Source: Saururus chinensis (taxonomy: Eukaryota; Streptophyta; Magnoliopsida; Piperales; Saururaceae). From it: DNA of 64,000 nucleotides. Within the stretch, counting starts at the first letter, position 1; each line of letters begins with the position of its first letter. The stretch is taken from assembly GCA_035235625.1 (NCBI GenBank), contig CP141140.1, positions 10,436,685 to 10,500,684 of the forward strand, given 5' to 3'. The notes beneath the pieces were generated by a model. That model was not told the DNA's origin. It saw only the letters and a list, made by a program, of their open reading frames with translations, and did not search any database. A program made the position numbers and the translations under genes. This document shows, one piece after another, positions 24,723-36,378 of this stretch.

Positions 24723-26029
24723 CGTTGTGGCTGGCAAAAAAACAAGCTCAGCCCTGAATATTTCATGCCCATCTAGGGTCATGCTTGAATAGTTTATGCC
24801 CTTTATAAATAGAGCTAGGCTATTTATGAATTTTGATAATTTTTTACACACAAGACAAAGAAACGATCGGATTATCCCTTGCAGTAAGAGATGGAAATAA
24901 TTTTTTTTATAATATGTAGGACAACCTTTTTTTTTATTTGATATTTTTTTTCTAATTAAAATATAATAGTGATAATTAATTAAATTTTGAAAATTTTTGA
25001 TTAAATGATAAAATAAGAACATAACTTAAACTTTACTATAAAAAAATTGTCAAGATAAATGATTATAATGTTCAAGTAAAAATAAAAAAACAAAAACTTC
25101 TTCTTAAATATAAGAGCTTCATTATTTGACTTCTTCTTTCACTTAGACGCAACACTTTTGTTTGTCTTTTAGTACTTTAAACTTTTCTAACTTTCCAACT
25201 TTGATAAAGGCTAAGGTTTTTAAATTTTTTAAATTTATTTTGGTGAGTGATGGGCTTCAGAATTTCTGTTTGAATATGCCTTACACTTTAAAATCTAAAA
25301 ACAAGGAAGATTGTTTGATTAAGTCTAGTAGTGGATAGTGAGTTAGTAAGGTAGTTTGTATGAAGTAAGTTAGTGAGGTGCTTGTAGAAAGTAAGTTAAT
25401 GGGGAAGTTTGTGGGAGGCGGGGGACTAGTTTTGAAAATAGTGGGAGAAATTTTGTTATAAAGTCTTTGACTTGGTATTCTCCCACTCCCTTACTCTCTT
25501 TACACACTCCTCTTTTTTTTTTTTCTATTTTTTATTTACTTGGTCTTCCTACCTCAATGTGAGGTCCATGGAGTCTTTTAACATATTCTCTTTCTATTTT
25601 ACTTTGAACTTCGAGTTTTTTAAAATTTATTTTTTTGTGTTTTAGCTATTTTAGTCTTTTGTGGTTAAATAACTTAATATTTAAAAGCAAAACTTAATGT
25701 GGGGCCCACGAGTCTATGTAAGGTCCCTGATTTTTTTACGATTTTTTGTAATTTTTTTGCTATTTTTCTGGTCATTTTCAGCGGAAAAATGTGACGCTTA
25801 GGCGTATTTGCATTTATATATTTTTTCCGTATTTATACTCGTAAAGTCGGGTATGGGGCTTAGTCGCAGGCTGCGGGCCTCGCTGCACGCTTACGGCGCG
25901 ATTTTTGGAAGTACGACGCGTAACGAATGAGGTAAGCGTGCATTGGGGATACGATTAGAAAAAGAAAAAGAAAAAAAATATACAGAAAGGATTGGGCTTG
26001 GGCTCGGCCAAGCCCAATCCCGAATCTTC

Positions 26030-27420
26030 TGGACAGTGCCTCTCGTCCCCCTTCCGGCTCCATTTGCCCAGCCGCCGCCGGCCGCCGGTGGGCCATAGGG
26101 CCTCCGCCACTGGCTTCGCCCCGGTCGTGCGACGACAGGGGGCCACCGTCCCGGCCACCACGGCCGCTCCGCCCTCCGCCCCATCTCTCCCGGTTGGTCC
26201 TCTTTGTACTGTGTATTTTGAGTTGAGCCACCGCCGTGGGCCGCCAAGGGCTGGCCGGCCGGCCACGGCTCCGCCATGGGCCAGCAACAGCGGGAGGACA
26301 CCCCTCCCGGCCCCACTTGGCCTCCTCCGCCGCTCCAGTTGATTTTCCCCCTCTGCCCTTGTTTTTGCCCCCCTTCACTCGACCTCGCCGGCCAGCTTTG
26401 GCCACCGTTGGACGGCTCGACTGTGCTCAATCTGACTCGCCTTGGTCCGGCGACAATGATGGGCCACTCCTCCTGGCCCTAGGGGCCTCCGCTCTGCCGC
26501 CCCACTTATCTTTCTCCTCTTCTCTGTTTCAGCCGGTGATATGTTCCGGTGAAACAAAGTCCGCCGGCGGCGAGCCACAGCCGAGCTGACCTCCCTCTAG
26601 CCTTGCCTTGGTCCGGCGAAGGCAGTGGACCACACCTCCATGCCCGGTTCCACCTCCGCCCTCCCTCTTTTCTCCGGCCAGACCCATCTTCGCCTCTGTT
26701 TCTGTCTTTGACGGACTTTGGGGCTAAGTCAGCGAGAGCCAGCCTTCGGCTCACCTCTTGCAAACCAGCCTTGGGCTGACGACGGTAGGAGTGTCCCCAT
26801 GACCTCTCTGCCCTTATTGGTTTTCCCCAGTCAGCCCCTCTGTGTTTGGCTTTTGACGCCATCGGCATTGGCCAGTAGTGGCTGAATGGCCACCGAGGAT
26901 TCCGTCTCAGTCTAGTAACGACTAGAGACGGTCCCACCTCACACGGTTTGATTACCTATGACCCGTGCTCCTCCCTTTGGCTCACAACCCTAGCTATTCC
27001 GCTCACCGACATGTGTGTCGTTGACCCCTCTTGCCCATCTTACGCTGTTGGTACCGGATGGCCTCTGGCAAGAATTTGTATGACTTACCTTGACAGAAGG
27101 TGGACGAGTTCACCTGCACAGGCCTTGGCTAGTGACGGCCTCGTAGCCTTTGCTCGACCATGAACCCTCCCCTTGCTATCTGTCGTGCGAGATGCACAGC
27201 TACCCGCACCATTAGTTTTGGTTGTGGGTAGTGATCGGCAACGTTGTTGTTTAGTTTGGCTACAGCTAGGGCCTTAGCCCTATTGGCTTTTGTGAGCCTT
27301 GGGTCGCCTCCTTTCAGCCCTCTCCCCCGCCCCTTTGGGTCGCGTGTGCATGTGGCCACACGTGTGCTTTTGGGTTTAGGCGTCATATTCACACCGCCTG
27401 ACCATCGGTTGGCTTTGCCA
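26030..27420. other. GC-rich block within the long LTR
   Basis: Strong local shift to high GC with many CCGCCG and GGCCGG words, in contrast to the AT-rich surroundings. Open frames occur in several registers on both strands (up to about 180 codons), as expected from base composition. None shows a domain I recognise, so no protein is called. Confidence 0.6.
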
Positions 27421-27421
27421 C

Positions 27422-28853
27422 TGATCGTTTATAATTAAAACCCTTTATAAGTGTACAAGGTAATTGTACTAGGATAAGTATTTAAGGGTTGTCGAACCTC
27501 AGGGACGGATGGATTATTACTAAATCTAAAGAGGAATTTGCTGATTAAAAACTAGAAAAAACTTAAACTTAAATTAAGCAAAATAAAGGAATCAACTAGT
27601 TTAAAAGCAAGAGATTAATATGATGGAAATTACTTAGGAAATCGAATCCACTATAGAACCATAAAAATTCCTTAACTTTTAATCTAAATCTAGTGTGAAT
27701 ATGATCAAGTATTCTCAGCTACAAGCTAAAATTACTTCAAAAAGAGTCATTAATTAACTTCCATGGCATGAACTATCTTCGACAATAGCACGAATCATCT
27801 ACACTAAACTAGCTATAGGCATGACCTGTCTAATCTTAGTATAACTCATCTCAGTCATTAATTATCTGAACATTAAAACTATTGTATGACCATCTCATCT
27901 AAATCACATAAATTAGAATCGATAAAAATATCAAAACCATATCAATCTATCATCTATAAGACAATAAATCAACATAGACTTGAATAAATATTAAAAGCCC
28001 TTCCATTAAAAAGAAAATCCATATCATACAATTGTCATCATTCACAACTGAGATCTACATTAAAAAGAAAAGAAACTGAAACTTATCTATAGCTTCACCA
28101 ACTCCTAAGTAAAAGAAAAGTCTAACTTTCCATGGTAGAAGAAATCACTTGAATCTCCATTGAAAGCTTTGAGTTCTCTTTCATCTTCTTCTTCCTTTTT
28201 CTCTTCATAAAATCTACTGGAAACCTCTGGTTTTAAGCCAAATATGTCTTTTTATATGTATAAGATCCGTAGGAAGAAGTCCAATATGAAAAGGATTGAA
28301 ATTTGGGTCAAACAAGGAAACTGCGCGTTATGCCGTTTGAACGCCTTGCATGCCCGTTCGAACGCTTGTACTGAGTTTTTCTTCAAAATCACGTTATCCC
28401 GTTCAAACGCCCTGCAGCCCGTTCGAACGGCTACAATGTTTTTGCAATCTGGACAGTTTTCCTGGACAATCCATATTCTGTTCATTAAGCTTTTCTTCAT
28501 GTCCATATTAGTTTCCAACTTGTTTATAACTCCGAAATGTTGTCCAAATCACTTTAAAGCATGTCAAGACTATTTTGAACTATTTCAAACATCGTCCAAG
28601 TACCTCGATAAGCGCACTTTTTTTACAAAATATAAAATATCATACTTTAGACATGTATAATATAATTAAAATTCCAACTTGATTTAAATACACATCTAAA
28701 CTACTAATAACTACAAAATTATTAATAATTAAACTAAAATACTAATATCTATCTTAATCTAAATAAACAATAACTAATTCTAAATTAACCTAATCTATAC
28801 TAGCAAATTAGGTAAAAAGGCATATAAAATAGATATAGATTTCATACTTATCA
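27422..28853. mobile_element. Nested solo LTR with TGAT...ATCA ends (1.43 kb)
   Basis: Begins TGATCGTTTATAATT and ends CATACTTATCA, flanked by a perfect 5-bp duplication GCCAC (27417-27421 and 28854-28858) that cleanly interrupts the GC-rich block. TG..CA ends and a 5-bp duplication indicate an LTR. Near 27490 it carries a GTTGTCGAACCTCAGGGACG block typical of a widespread plant LTR group. No coding region. It is the youngest layer of the nest, and its target duplication is still exact. Confidence 0.75.
28322..28436. repeat. Cluster of CCGTTCGAACG motifs
   Basis: Four variants of G(T/C)TYGAACGC occur within 115 bp, including the 12-bp palindrome CCGTTCGAACGG near 28420. A similar cluster lies at 59980-60085 inside an unrelated LTR. 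Confidence 0.7.
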
Positions 28854-29469
28854 GCCACCGAGTGGAGTTGACACAGAGCCGCCCTCCACCTCTCCTCTAT
28901 CTTCGAGCATTGCCCCACGCTCTCCGCCCATATGTGGGCCTATGTTGATGTGAAATTGTCACCGTTGGGTGCTATCCATGGCTGATTTCGACATCGTGCG
29001 ACTGGTCGGGTACATCTTAGCCACCGGTCGATCTTCAGTGAGCACACCATCGACTTCTGGTCGCACTGTCACCTAGGTTGGCTTGATTTTTCTCCTGGTT
29101 GCCCTAGTGTGCTGCCGTGGATCGCGGGTTTTGCCACATTGACTTTTGACACCCTGTTTGGCTGTGATTGTTTATGGCACTTCCTAAAATCCTCGGGACA
29201 ATAGCTCTCTCCACTTGGCAAAGCTTTTGGCTGCCAACTCCGCAGCCGCCACCGCTACGTGCTCGCCATCAAACGTCATAATTACGAGGTAGGGGAGCTT
29301 TGAACTCGTAATTTCATGATAGCATGCTTTGAATGAGTAGCAGCATGCTAGGATTGTATGATTCCATGCTTTGGATGTTAAGTTAACAATCCGATTGCAT
29401 GATGTGCATGTAAACATGATTATATGGTATGTTGAAATGCATATGACATGCATGTTGGCTGTAAGTACA

Positions 29470-29910
29470 TTGGATGTATGTATGTGCTAGTGATGGCTAG
29501 CGTGTTTGTTGGTAAGTTTCGTATGTAGATTGAGTATGTGCTAGTGATGGCTAGCATGTTTGTTGGCAAGCTTCATATGTATGCATGTGCTAGTGATGGC
29601 TAGCGGGCATGTTTGAAGTATGTTTGGATTATGCATGTGCTAGTGATGGCTAGCGTGCATGTTTAGAGTATGTATGGATTATGCATGTGCTAGTGATGGC
29701 TAGCGTGTATGTTTGATGTATGTATGCATGTGCTAGTGATGGCTAGTGTGTATGTTTGACGTATGTATGCATGTGCTGGTGATGGCTAGCGTGCATGTTT
29801 GAAGTGTGTATGGATTATGTGCTAGTGATGGCTAGCGTGTATGTTTGACATATGTATAAATGTGTATGTATGCACTAGTGATGGCTAGTGAGCATATTTG
29901 TAAGTTACAT
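29470..29910. repeat. Minisatellite, about 9 units of 42-52 bp
   Basis: Each unit carries TGTGCTAGTGATGGCTAGCG followed by a variable TATGTTTGAxxTATGTATG stretch. Copies begin near 29486, 29535, 29587, 29636, 29687, 29731, 29773, 29818 and 29874. It belongs to the long LTR. Confidence 0.9.
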
Positions 29911-30599
29911 ATGTATGACAATATGTGTATGTTATACATATTTGTGATAGACATACGTATGTATGATGACTATTTACCTATGATATGGTATGTGTAAGTG
30001 TATGTGGGCAGACGTATGGGCGATGGACAATAAGAGGCAACAGAGGTTTTGTCTGGATTTGGATATGGATGTGTAAGCGTATGACGGATGACAGAGGATA
30101 TGGGTATGATGGGTGAGGTTTGTCAGACAGTAAGAGTGTTCATAATTGTACAGGCATAACGTACAAATTATGAAGTGAAAAGTAAGCATAATAAGTGAGA
30201 TATAAGTAAGAGGGTGACAACTGGGTTGACTATGAGGAGCTTCATTTGATGATGTCAGTGTAAGATGATTTGTCCATAAGGTGGATGGCGAAGTATGTAA
30301 GACTGTAAGGGTCTGATGTACGATGTGTTATGATCATGATGTGGAGGGGTTAAGTGAAGTATGCTGCCTGGACGAACTTGGGTTTCGATCGGGCTCAACT
30401 TCGGTTTGATCAGTCGAGGACTGTGAGTTTGTGTGGCATAATTGTACCGCATAATATACTTAATTCAAACTTGAATTATAAGCACAACTAATGATAGTGT
30501 TGTGAGTTTGAGACCTGAGGGTTCGACGGATTATGTTCCGTGTTTGAGCTAGCCGATAATGAGTCGGTTGAGCATTTCTCATGTCTTACCATGGTGTTT

Positions 30600-31050
30600 A
30601 TCCTGCGGGATGTTGTCTGTATGCTGTATAGAGCACCGAACGTCTGATGCTCTGTTGAGAGCGACGTATATTTATGATTTGGTCTGCGTGCTATATAAGC
30701 CCAGACGCTTGATGCTCTGTTGAGAGCGATGTACGTTTCTGACTTTGTCTGTGTGCTATATGAAGCCCAGACGTCTGATGCTCTGTTGAGAGCAACATAT
30801 GTTTTCGATTTGGTCTGCGTGCTGTATAAGCTCAGATGTTTGATGCTCTGTTGAGAGCGTTGTATATTTTTGCCCAAGAGTGGCATTGTACATTTCTGCC
30901 CAAGTGGCATTGTATGTTTTCTGCCCAAGAGTGGCATGGCACTCTATAAGACCCATTATGGTGGGCAATTCTCTTGCACTATAAGACTCATTATGGTGGG
31001 CGATTCTATGGTACTATAAGACCCATTATGGTGGGCAACTGTATGACCCC
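30600..31050. repeat. Two short tandem arrays in the long LTR
   Basis: Four units of about 60 bp carry CTGATGCTCTGTTGAGAGCG plus TTTGGTCTGCGTGCT (30640-30860). Four units of about 40 bp with ATTATGGTGGGC then run to about 31040. A looser TATGAGTACGACTGTAAG array follows at 31270-31470. A 149-codon minus-strand frame here is a product of the repeat and is not called as a gene. Confidence 0.8.
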
Positions 31051-32657
31051 TTATGTGTGGGTGTTTATATTTGCGCGCTCAGGTAAGTAGTATCATGGAT
31101 CTACTCTTACCTGTTTGATCCAATGCCCCATGAGCATTGGTGTGCCTTACCTTTAAAAAAGTCCATGGCGTCTAGTCACTCCCTGGAGGTTAAGGTGATG
31201 CCCTAGTGGCATTCTTTTCCATTTCGACATTGGAGCTTATTAGTTGTAATGAGCTTTAGTGGTCGATAGTATGCGTACGATTATGAGTAAGACTGTATGA
31301 GTATGAGCACGACTGTAAGCGTATGAGTATGAGCACAACTATAAGAGTATGTGTATGAGTACGATTGTGAGAGTATGTTTCTGAGTAAGACAATAAGTGT
31401 ATGATTTTGAGTAAGACTGTACGAGTAAGGTCGTACAAGTATGCGTATGTTATACGAGTATGCATACAGTGGTACAAGTAAGTTTGTATGACCCTAGATA
31501 AGGGTGTTTGTGTAAGTTTAATTTGATGGTATGAGTTTGGCACGATGGTGCATTTGGTATGACTTTGGCACGATGGTGCATTTGGTATGATTGTATGCGT
31601 ATGAGCATGATATTGATACTCATACCTGCTTCATGTTTGAGTTGCATGAACGCATGTATTTATGAACTTAGTGAGTTCACTATTTTGGATTCCCCTACTG
31701 GGTACTTTCCTACTGAGTATGAAAATACTCATTACCCTACTTTTTAGCCCTGTTGTACGGGAGGTTTTGCAGGTTGTGCGGAGAGCTCCTGGAGATGGAT
31801 GCTCGCTTCCGAGGTGGATTGATTCCCTTGGACTCAGGTATATGCTTCACTCACTACGAGTATTTTTGTGCCATGATCTCTTGTATTGGGTGAGATGAGA
31901 AGTTAGATGTTTATATTCTGGACTTTCGGTTGGATTAGTCTGTAGACTGTTATGGGACTTGCACTCAGGGATGCCCGAGAGGGATTTGTATTTAAAGTCT
32001 ATGATCATAACAATTTATTTGTACGTGTGTTTTAGAGTAGAGCCTGATGATATTTGCTTTGGCCGTACGATGTTTGACCTTATGATGAAAATATTTAGAT
32101 GCAAAATGGATGTTTAGTGTTTTAAATTATAAACTGTTTTATCAGGTTTTGATTTCATCATTTTTCCTCTAATTTACAGACGTTACATTGCAAAAATTTT
32201 CCGTAAATTTTAAGGAAAATGTTTAAAAAATCTCAGGCGTTACAGTCTCACTTAGTTATTTACCAATTTTGGTTTGACGACTATTTTGGTGTGAGATTCA
32301 TGAGGCCTCACTTAGCCTTTTGTAATTTTATTTTTTTAATTTAATAATAATTTTGATGTAGCTCATTTTAATATGAGGCTTATGAGATCTCACTTAGCCA
32401 ATTTAACTTTTGTGGTTAATTTTAAGTGTAAGGGGAGCTCATAAGGTTATCACCCAATTTTTTGTTAGAAGCCTTAACTTATTCCTATGTATGTAAGATT
32501 GGATTTGGCGTCTTCTTTTTCTCTCACTTAGACTTTGTCCACCTTAGAGCCTTTGTCCTTTTTAAAAATTTGGTCCACTTTTTTAGAGCTAATCAAATTC
32601 CAAAATATTAAATATTTAATTTAATTTTATTATTATTTTTAAAAAAATATGTTAACA

Positions 32658-33870
32658 CCGGCCAAAGCGTAAACTATGTTGGCCCAAAATGAGGAAAAGA
32701 TTTTTTTTTATTATATGAGATAGTTTCGTATTGTTGAGATAAGGAAAATTTAAGGGAAAGTTGCATATTTTAAAAGGAAAAATTATTTAAATTCACTTCC
32801 TTTTTTTACGAAGGTCCCAACCCCAAAAGCTAAAGAGTGAAAACCCATTAGTGTGGGATGAGAAACCTCTCACCTTTCATTTTAACCAGTCCACCCCCCC
32901 TAATATAGTTAGTAGATATTTATCGTATGTATATAGGCGAGGTAGGCCCTCATCCATTAAAGAGACCTCACTCAAAGGCTTTAAAGCTATGACCTGCATT
33001 CAGAGTTGCGCTAGCTTTTCACATGAGAGGTTAAGGCCAAATTGGACACTTAATATAGCATTCACTAGGGCCGGGCCTTGGCTAGTCAATCCAAGGAAAA
33101 TAATAAGAGTAAAAAAAAATAAACAATAATAATAATAGAAAACAAGAGATTAATACATATTATATAAAAAACTCTCATTAAAGAGTCCAGTTGAGGTGAG
33201 CTTAGGCTCACGCAGCCACTCGTGAGCCCAGGCTCACCTCAACTGAATCCCTCATTAAATGCCTTAAGAATATTAGTATAAACCTTGATTAATTTTTTGT
33301 ATGTTATTATATTACATGAAAGTTTGTGTATGCATGAGTGGAGATCGTGTCAATTTCTCACATTGATGATTACGCAAGATTTGTGATAAGTTTTTTTAAT
33401 TTCCCTTTAAAAATCTTTTAAGCATTGTTATTAACGATGCCAAATTTTAATATAAAAAGTAATATGACTATAGTATATGGAGAAAGCTCTTGAGATAAGT
33501 AATATTTTTTTTTATGAATGACTTCCAAAAAGAACTTTAAGGATGATTCTTGTTTTGAGATACAACCTGTCAAAGTCTGAATGCCAAAAATATATGAACC
33601 GGCTTGCCCCTTAACGTGCTTGGCACCCAGAATATGGAGACCGACTGGCTATATGTATTTTAGAGTTATAATAAATAAAGAACCCTTGCTTTCATGTATA
33701 AGTTCAAGAATGTACATGGCCAATGAACCTCCGACTTTCACTATGCTAATGACCAACTCATTTGTGCTCTCGGCCGAGTGTAATACAAATCACGTGGTAC
33801 ACGTATTCCGTGGAGAACGTTTAAAGAAGATGAATGAGTTTTTGAAATTTAAAAGAAATATTTAAGTTAC
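32658..33870. other. Intergenic DNA without a gene
   Basis: AT-rich, no family recognised. It contains one strong hairpin at 33188-33241 (separate entry). Confidence 0.5.
33188..33241. repeat. Hairpin repeat, AGTTGAGGTGAGC family
   Basis: AGTTGAGGTGAGC..AGGCTCACG is followed after 8 bases by its near-exact complement, making a stem of about 23 bp with one or two mismatches. A longer relative with the same words lies at 55354-55525. Confidence 0.75.
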
Positions 33871-33873
33871 TAA

Positions 33874-34695
33874 GGGTCTCTTTGGATCGGTAAAAATTGG
33901 GAGAAAGGGAAGAGAATATGAAAGTGAAACCATATGAAAGTGAAATTAGGAAATTTCTAATTTTTTTTTACTATTTAGGTATAAAAATGATATTAGAAAA
34001 AATTAAGAGCAACAGTGGCAGTAGCGGTGGCGGTAGTGGTGATGGCGGTAATTGTAGTAGCGGTTGTGGCAGGGGTAACAATGGTGGTAATAGTGACAGT
34101 GACATTAGTAGTGATAGTGGTAGTGGTGACGGCGAGACAGTAATATAGCGGAAATAGTGGTGGTGGCGGTAGTGGTGGCAATGAGGGTAGTAGCAGTGGC
34201 GGTGGTTATGGCAGTGGCAAGGCTAACGGTGATGAAGGCGGCGATGATAGTGGGGGTAGTGGTAATGGTGATAGTGATGGTGGAGGTAGTGGCGGCTGTG
34301 GTGGCAGGTCAAAGGTGGTGACGGTGGTGGTGGTAGCAGTAGCAACTGTAGTGGTGGTGGTAACAGCGGTAGTGGTAATGGTGGTAGTTGTGCGATGGTG
34401 ATGATATCAACAACAGTGGTGGTAGTGGTGCCAGTATTAGCGGTGGTGGCAGCAATAGTAACAATGGTGAAGGCGGTGATAATGATGGTGATAGCAATAG
34501 CGGCAAGACATAAGTCTTTAATGTATTAATTTTCTCCTAAAATTCATAGATTGAGAAAGTTTTTGGGTCAATTTTTTTATCAATTTTCTCTTAGTTTTTA
34601 CTATAATTTCTCTTTCCCCGAAATACCAAATAGTGAAAACAAAATTTTTTAAGAAGATTTATTTCCTTTCTACTTTTCACTAATCTAAATAGCCC
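33874..34695. mobile_element. Harbinger-like MITE with an internal trinucleotide expansion
   Basis: Flanked by TAA on both sides (33871-33873 and 34696-34698). The inverted ends are GGGTCTCTTTGGATCGGTAAAA on the left and, on the right, the complement of GGGCTATTTAGATTAGTGAAAA with some mismatches. The middle 500 bp are an imperfect GGT/AGT/GGC trinucleotide array. The total length of 822 bp is unusual for a MITE and is explained by the array. Confidence 0.65.
34005..34507. repeat. Imperfect (GGN/AGN)n trinucleotide array
   Basis: About 165 triplets, mostly GGT, GGC, AGT, AAT and GAT, keep a three-base period throughout. Frames across it read Gly/Ser/Asn on one strand and Pro/Thr/Leu on the other, as expected from the repeat. 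No start context or conserved domain supports a protein. Confidence 0.9.
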
Positions 34696-34879
34696 TAAAG
34701 ATAAATTATAAGAGAAAATTAATATATTTGGTTTTATATTAAAAAATATCTTGTCATATTATCATACGATGGGTCGTATTAAATTAGAGGACGGGGTGAT
34801 AAAAACCCACCTGCCCCCTAAATATTATGAATCACATGGATATATACCTCCAGCGTGCCCGATGCACAATAATGGGATT

Positions 34880-35322
34880 TTAATTACAATGATCCTGAAA
34901 TGATCTCCATTATGAAAAATAATTTCCTTTTATGTATATATCTTATTTAGTACGCAAGTACTCACTTCTCTTTTTGTAACATCTGATGACGAGTAACTGT
35001 ATTATGGAGCATTACTAAAGAATTTTATGAGTTGTTGATAATAAACAATTGGTAATAATAATGTCAACAATACTATGTTTGATGTTTTTCTCTGTAATAA
35101 ATATTTTTTATTATAGATATTATAAACCATGACAATTATTATAAGGTTATAAAATGATCTCCAATATGAAAAATGATTCCCTTTTATTTGTATGGTTCTA
35201 ATGATAGGAAATATAGAAATCTTTCACTGAATGCACAAGTACTCCGCTCTTTTTTTGTTGCAGGTAATGGCGATAGCAAGTAGCTATATAGTGGAGCATT
35301 ACTAAGGAACTTTATGAGTTGT

Positions 35323-35354
<32 letters not shown>

Positions 35355-35609
35355 TGTTTGATGTCTATCTACGCATTCAATGTTTTAGATTATAAACTAA
35401 GACAATTATGATAAGTAATAAGACCTGATGTATTTGATATGTTTTGATTAATTACTTAATAATAATTCAATGTGGGATGGGAAAGAGCATGAAGTGATCT
35501 TCTACTTATGTGAAGACAAAAATAACTAACAATTTTATAATTTTTTTTAAAATGTTATGAACTTAGTGCCTCGAAAATCCCAAAATTGCCTTAAAATTTT
35601 GGGGCATGA
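34880..35609 (+). mobile_element. 3' part of a degenerate LTR with an internal duplication
   Basis: A segment of about 260 bp at 34890-35150 is repeated at 35151-35440. The shared blocks include GAAATGATCTCCATTATGAAAA-like text, GTACTC(A/C)..TCT and GAGCATTACTAA. The sequence ends TTTTGGGGCATGACA near 35609, an LTR-like terminus. No 5' end or target duplication was found. Confidence 0.45.
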
Positions 35610-36378
35610 CAAATAAAACCCTTTTTTTAAAAAAAGAATTGTCTTATTACTATTAAACTCCTCCACTAACTCTATTTTACAGAGTCCCAAGTCGGTTAAG
35701 TGATGGACCACCACATGAAGAGGGAAACCCAACAGAGATGTGGGCACGCCTTGGCACTAACCAATCGGTCATGGGCTATGAGGACATAGGGATAGGGGAG
35801 GGGCGCACAAATGCTGAAAATGGGCCAATAGCTGAGTGCAAAAATAAAATTATTTGCTTGGGTTGTCTGGCCTCCTTGATGGGGGAGGAGGTCGGAGCCT
35901 AGTAAAAGTTTTTACTTCAAATTCAAAAGTACAGAGGGAAGTGACTCGGTCAATCCACAACCCCCTTATGCAATATTTAAATTTTATGTTCTCTACTAAT
36001 AATGAGTTTAGTGTAAAAAAACACATAAAAATTATTGACATTTTAAATTAACAGCATACAAGCTAGCGCACATTAATATCATTGGCTCTGAGACTAACAT
36101 ATGCACTATCAATATCCCCAAACGGACGACTCCCATGTAGTCCTTACTGTAGGCTCACTATAAGGAAGCAAGCATAGAAAATGCTTCTCACACAACCTTG
36201 TTCACTTTTGAGCCTCCTTCAATTGCCAAATTATGATTAGTTAGAGAAAAATAATTCTTATATTATTTATTAGCTGAGACTATTTTTCTCATCTAATTAA
36301 AAGTAGTATAAGACTTATAACATAAAAAAATAAAGTGTAAGAATATTAGTTTCCGAGCAACTAAAAAGGCTCCGCTTG

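Larger units (their letters stand above)
25717..32244 (+). mobile_element. Long LTR-type element inside R1 (6.5 kb including a nested element)
   Basis: Starts TGTAAGGTCCC and ends CAGGCGTTACA, flanked by GTCTA (25712-25716) and GTCTC (32245-32249), a 5-bp target duplication with one mismatch. It holds a GC-rich block (26030-27420), several short-unit tandem arrays (29470-31470), and near 31670-31780 a block of short 'TACT...' words ahead of a GTTTTGCAGG stretch, as in long LTRs of chromovirus-type Ty3/gypsy elements. No gag or pol remnant and no internal repeat of its own ends were seen. The best reading is a very long solo LTR of about 5.1 kb net. The clade (Tekay/Del-like) is inference. The LTR at 57757-61179 has the same architecture in reverse. 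Confidence 0.6.
24800..32657 (-). mobile_element. LTR-like repeat R1, copy 2, split by a nested insertion
   Basis: The two outer pieces (about 24800-25716 and 32245-32657) together match copy 1 at 6468-7750 in reverse orientation. On the minus strand the element starts TGTTAACA at 32657. The break between the pieces coincides exactly with the target duplication of the long LTR at 25717-32244. R1 is therefore the oldest layer of this nest. The low-coordinate limit is approximate. Confidence 0.6.

Noticed and set aside
25860-26940. Several overlapping frames of 110-181 codons on both strands
   Set aside because: They follow from the high GC content of the long LTR. Frames overlap in all registers and show only low-complexity Gly/Arg/Pro text, with no domain or splice structure.
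29470-29910. Possible CRISPR-like regular repeat array
   Set aside because: Unit length varies and spacers are near-identical; this is a plant LTR minisatellite, not a CRISPR array.
30488-30937. 149-codon minus-strand frame with repeated peptide units
   Set aside because: It is a translation of a DNA tandem array inside an LTR; the peptide repeat mirrors the DNA repeat.
25717-32244. A complete LTR retrotransposon with two LTRs
   Set aside because: No second copy of its ends, no primer-binding site and no gag or pol remnant were seen, so a long solo LTR fits better.
33897-34506. Gly/Ser-rich and Pro/Thr-rich frames
   Set aside because: They come from the trinucleotide array; no start context, no homology.
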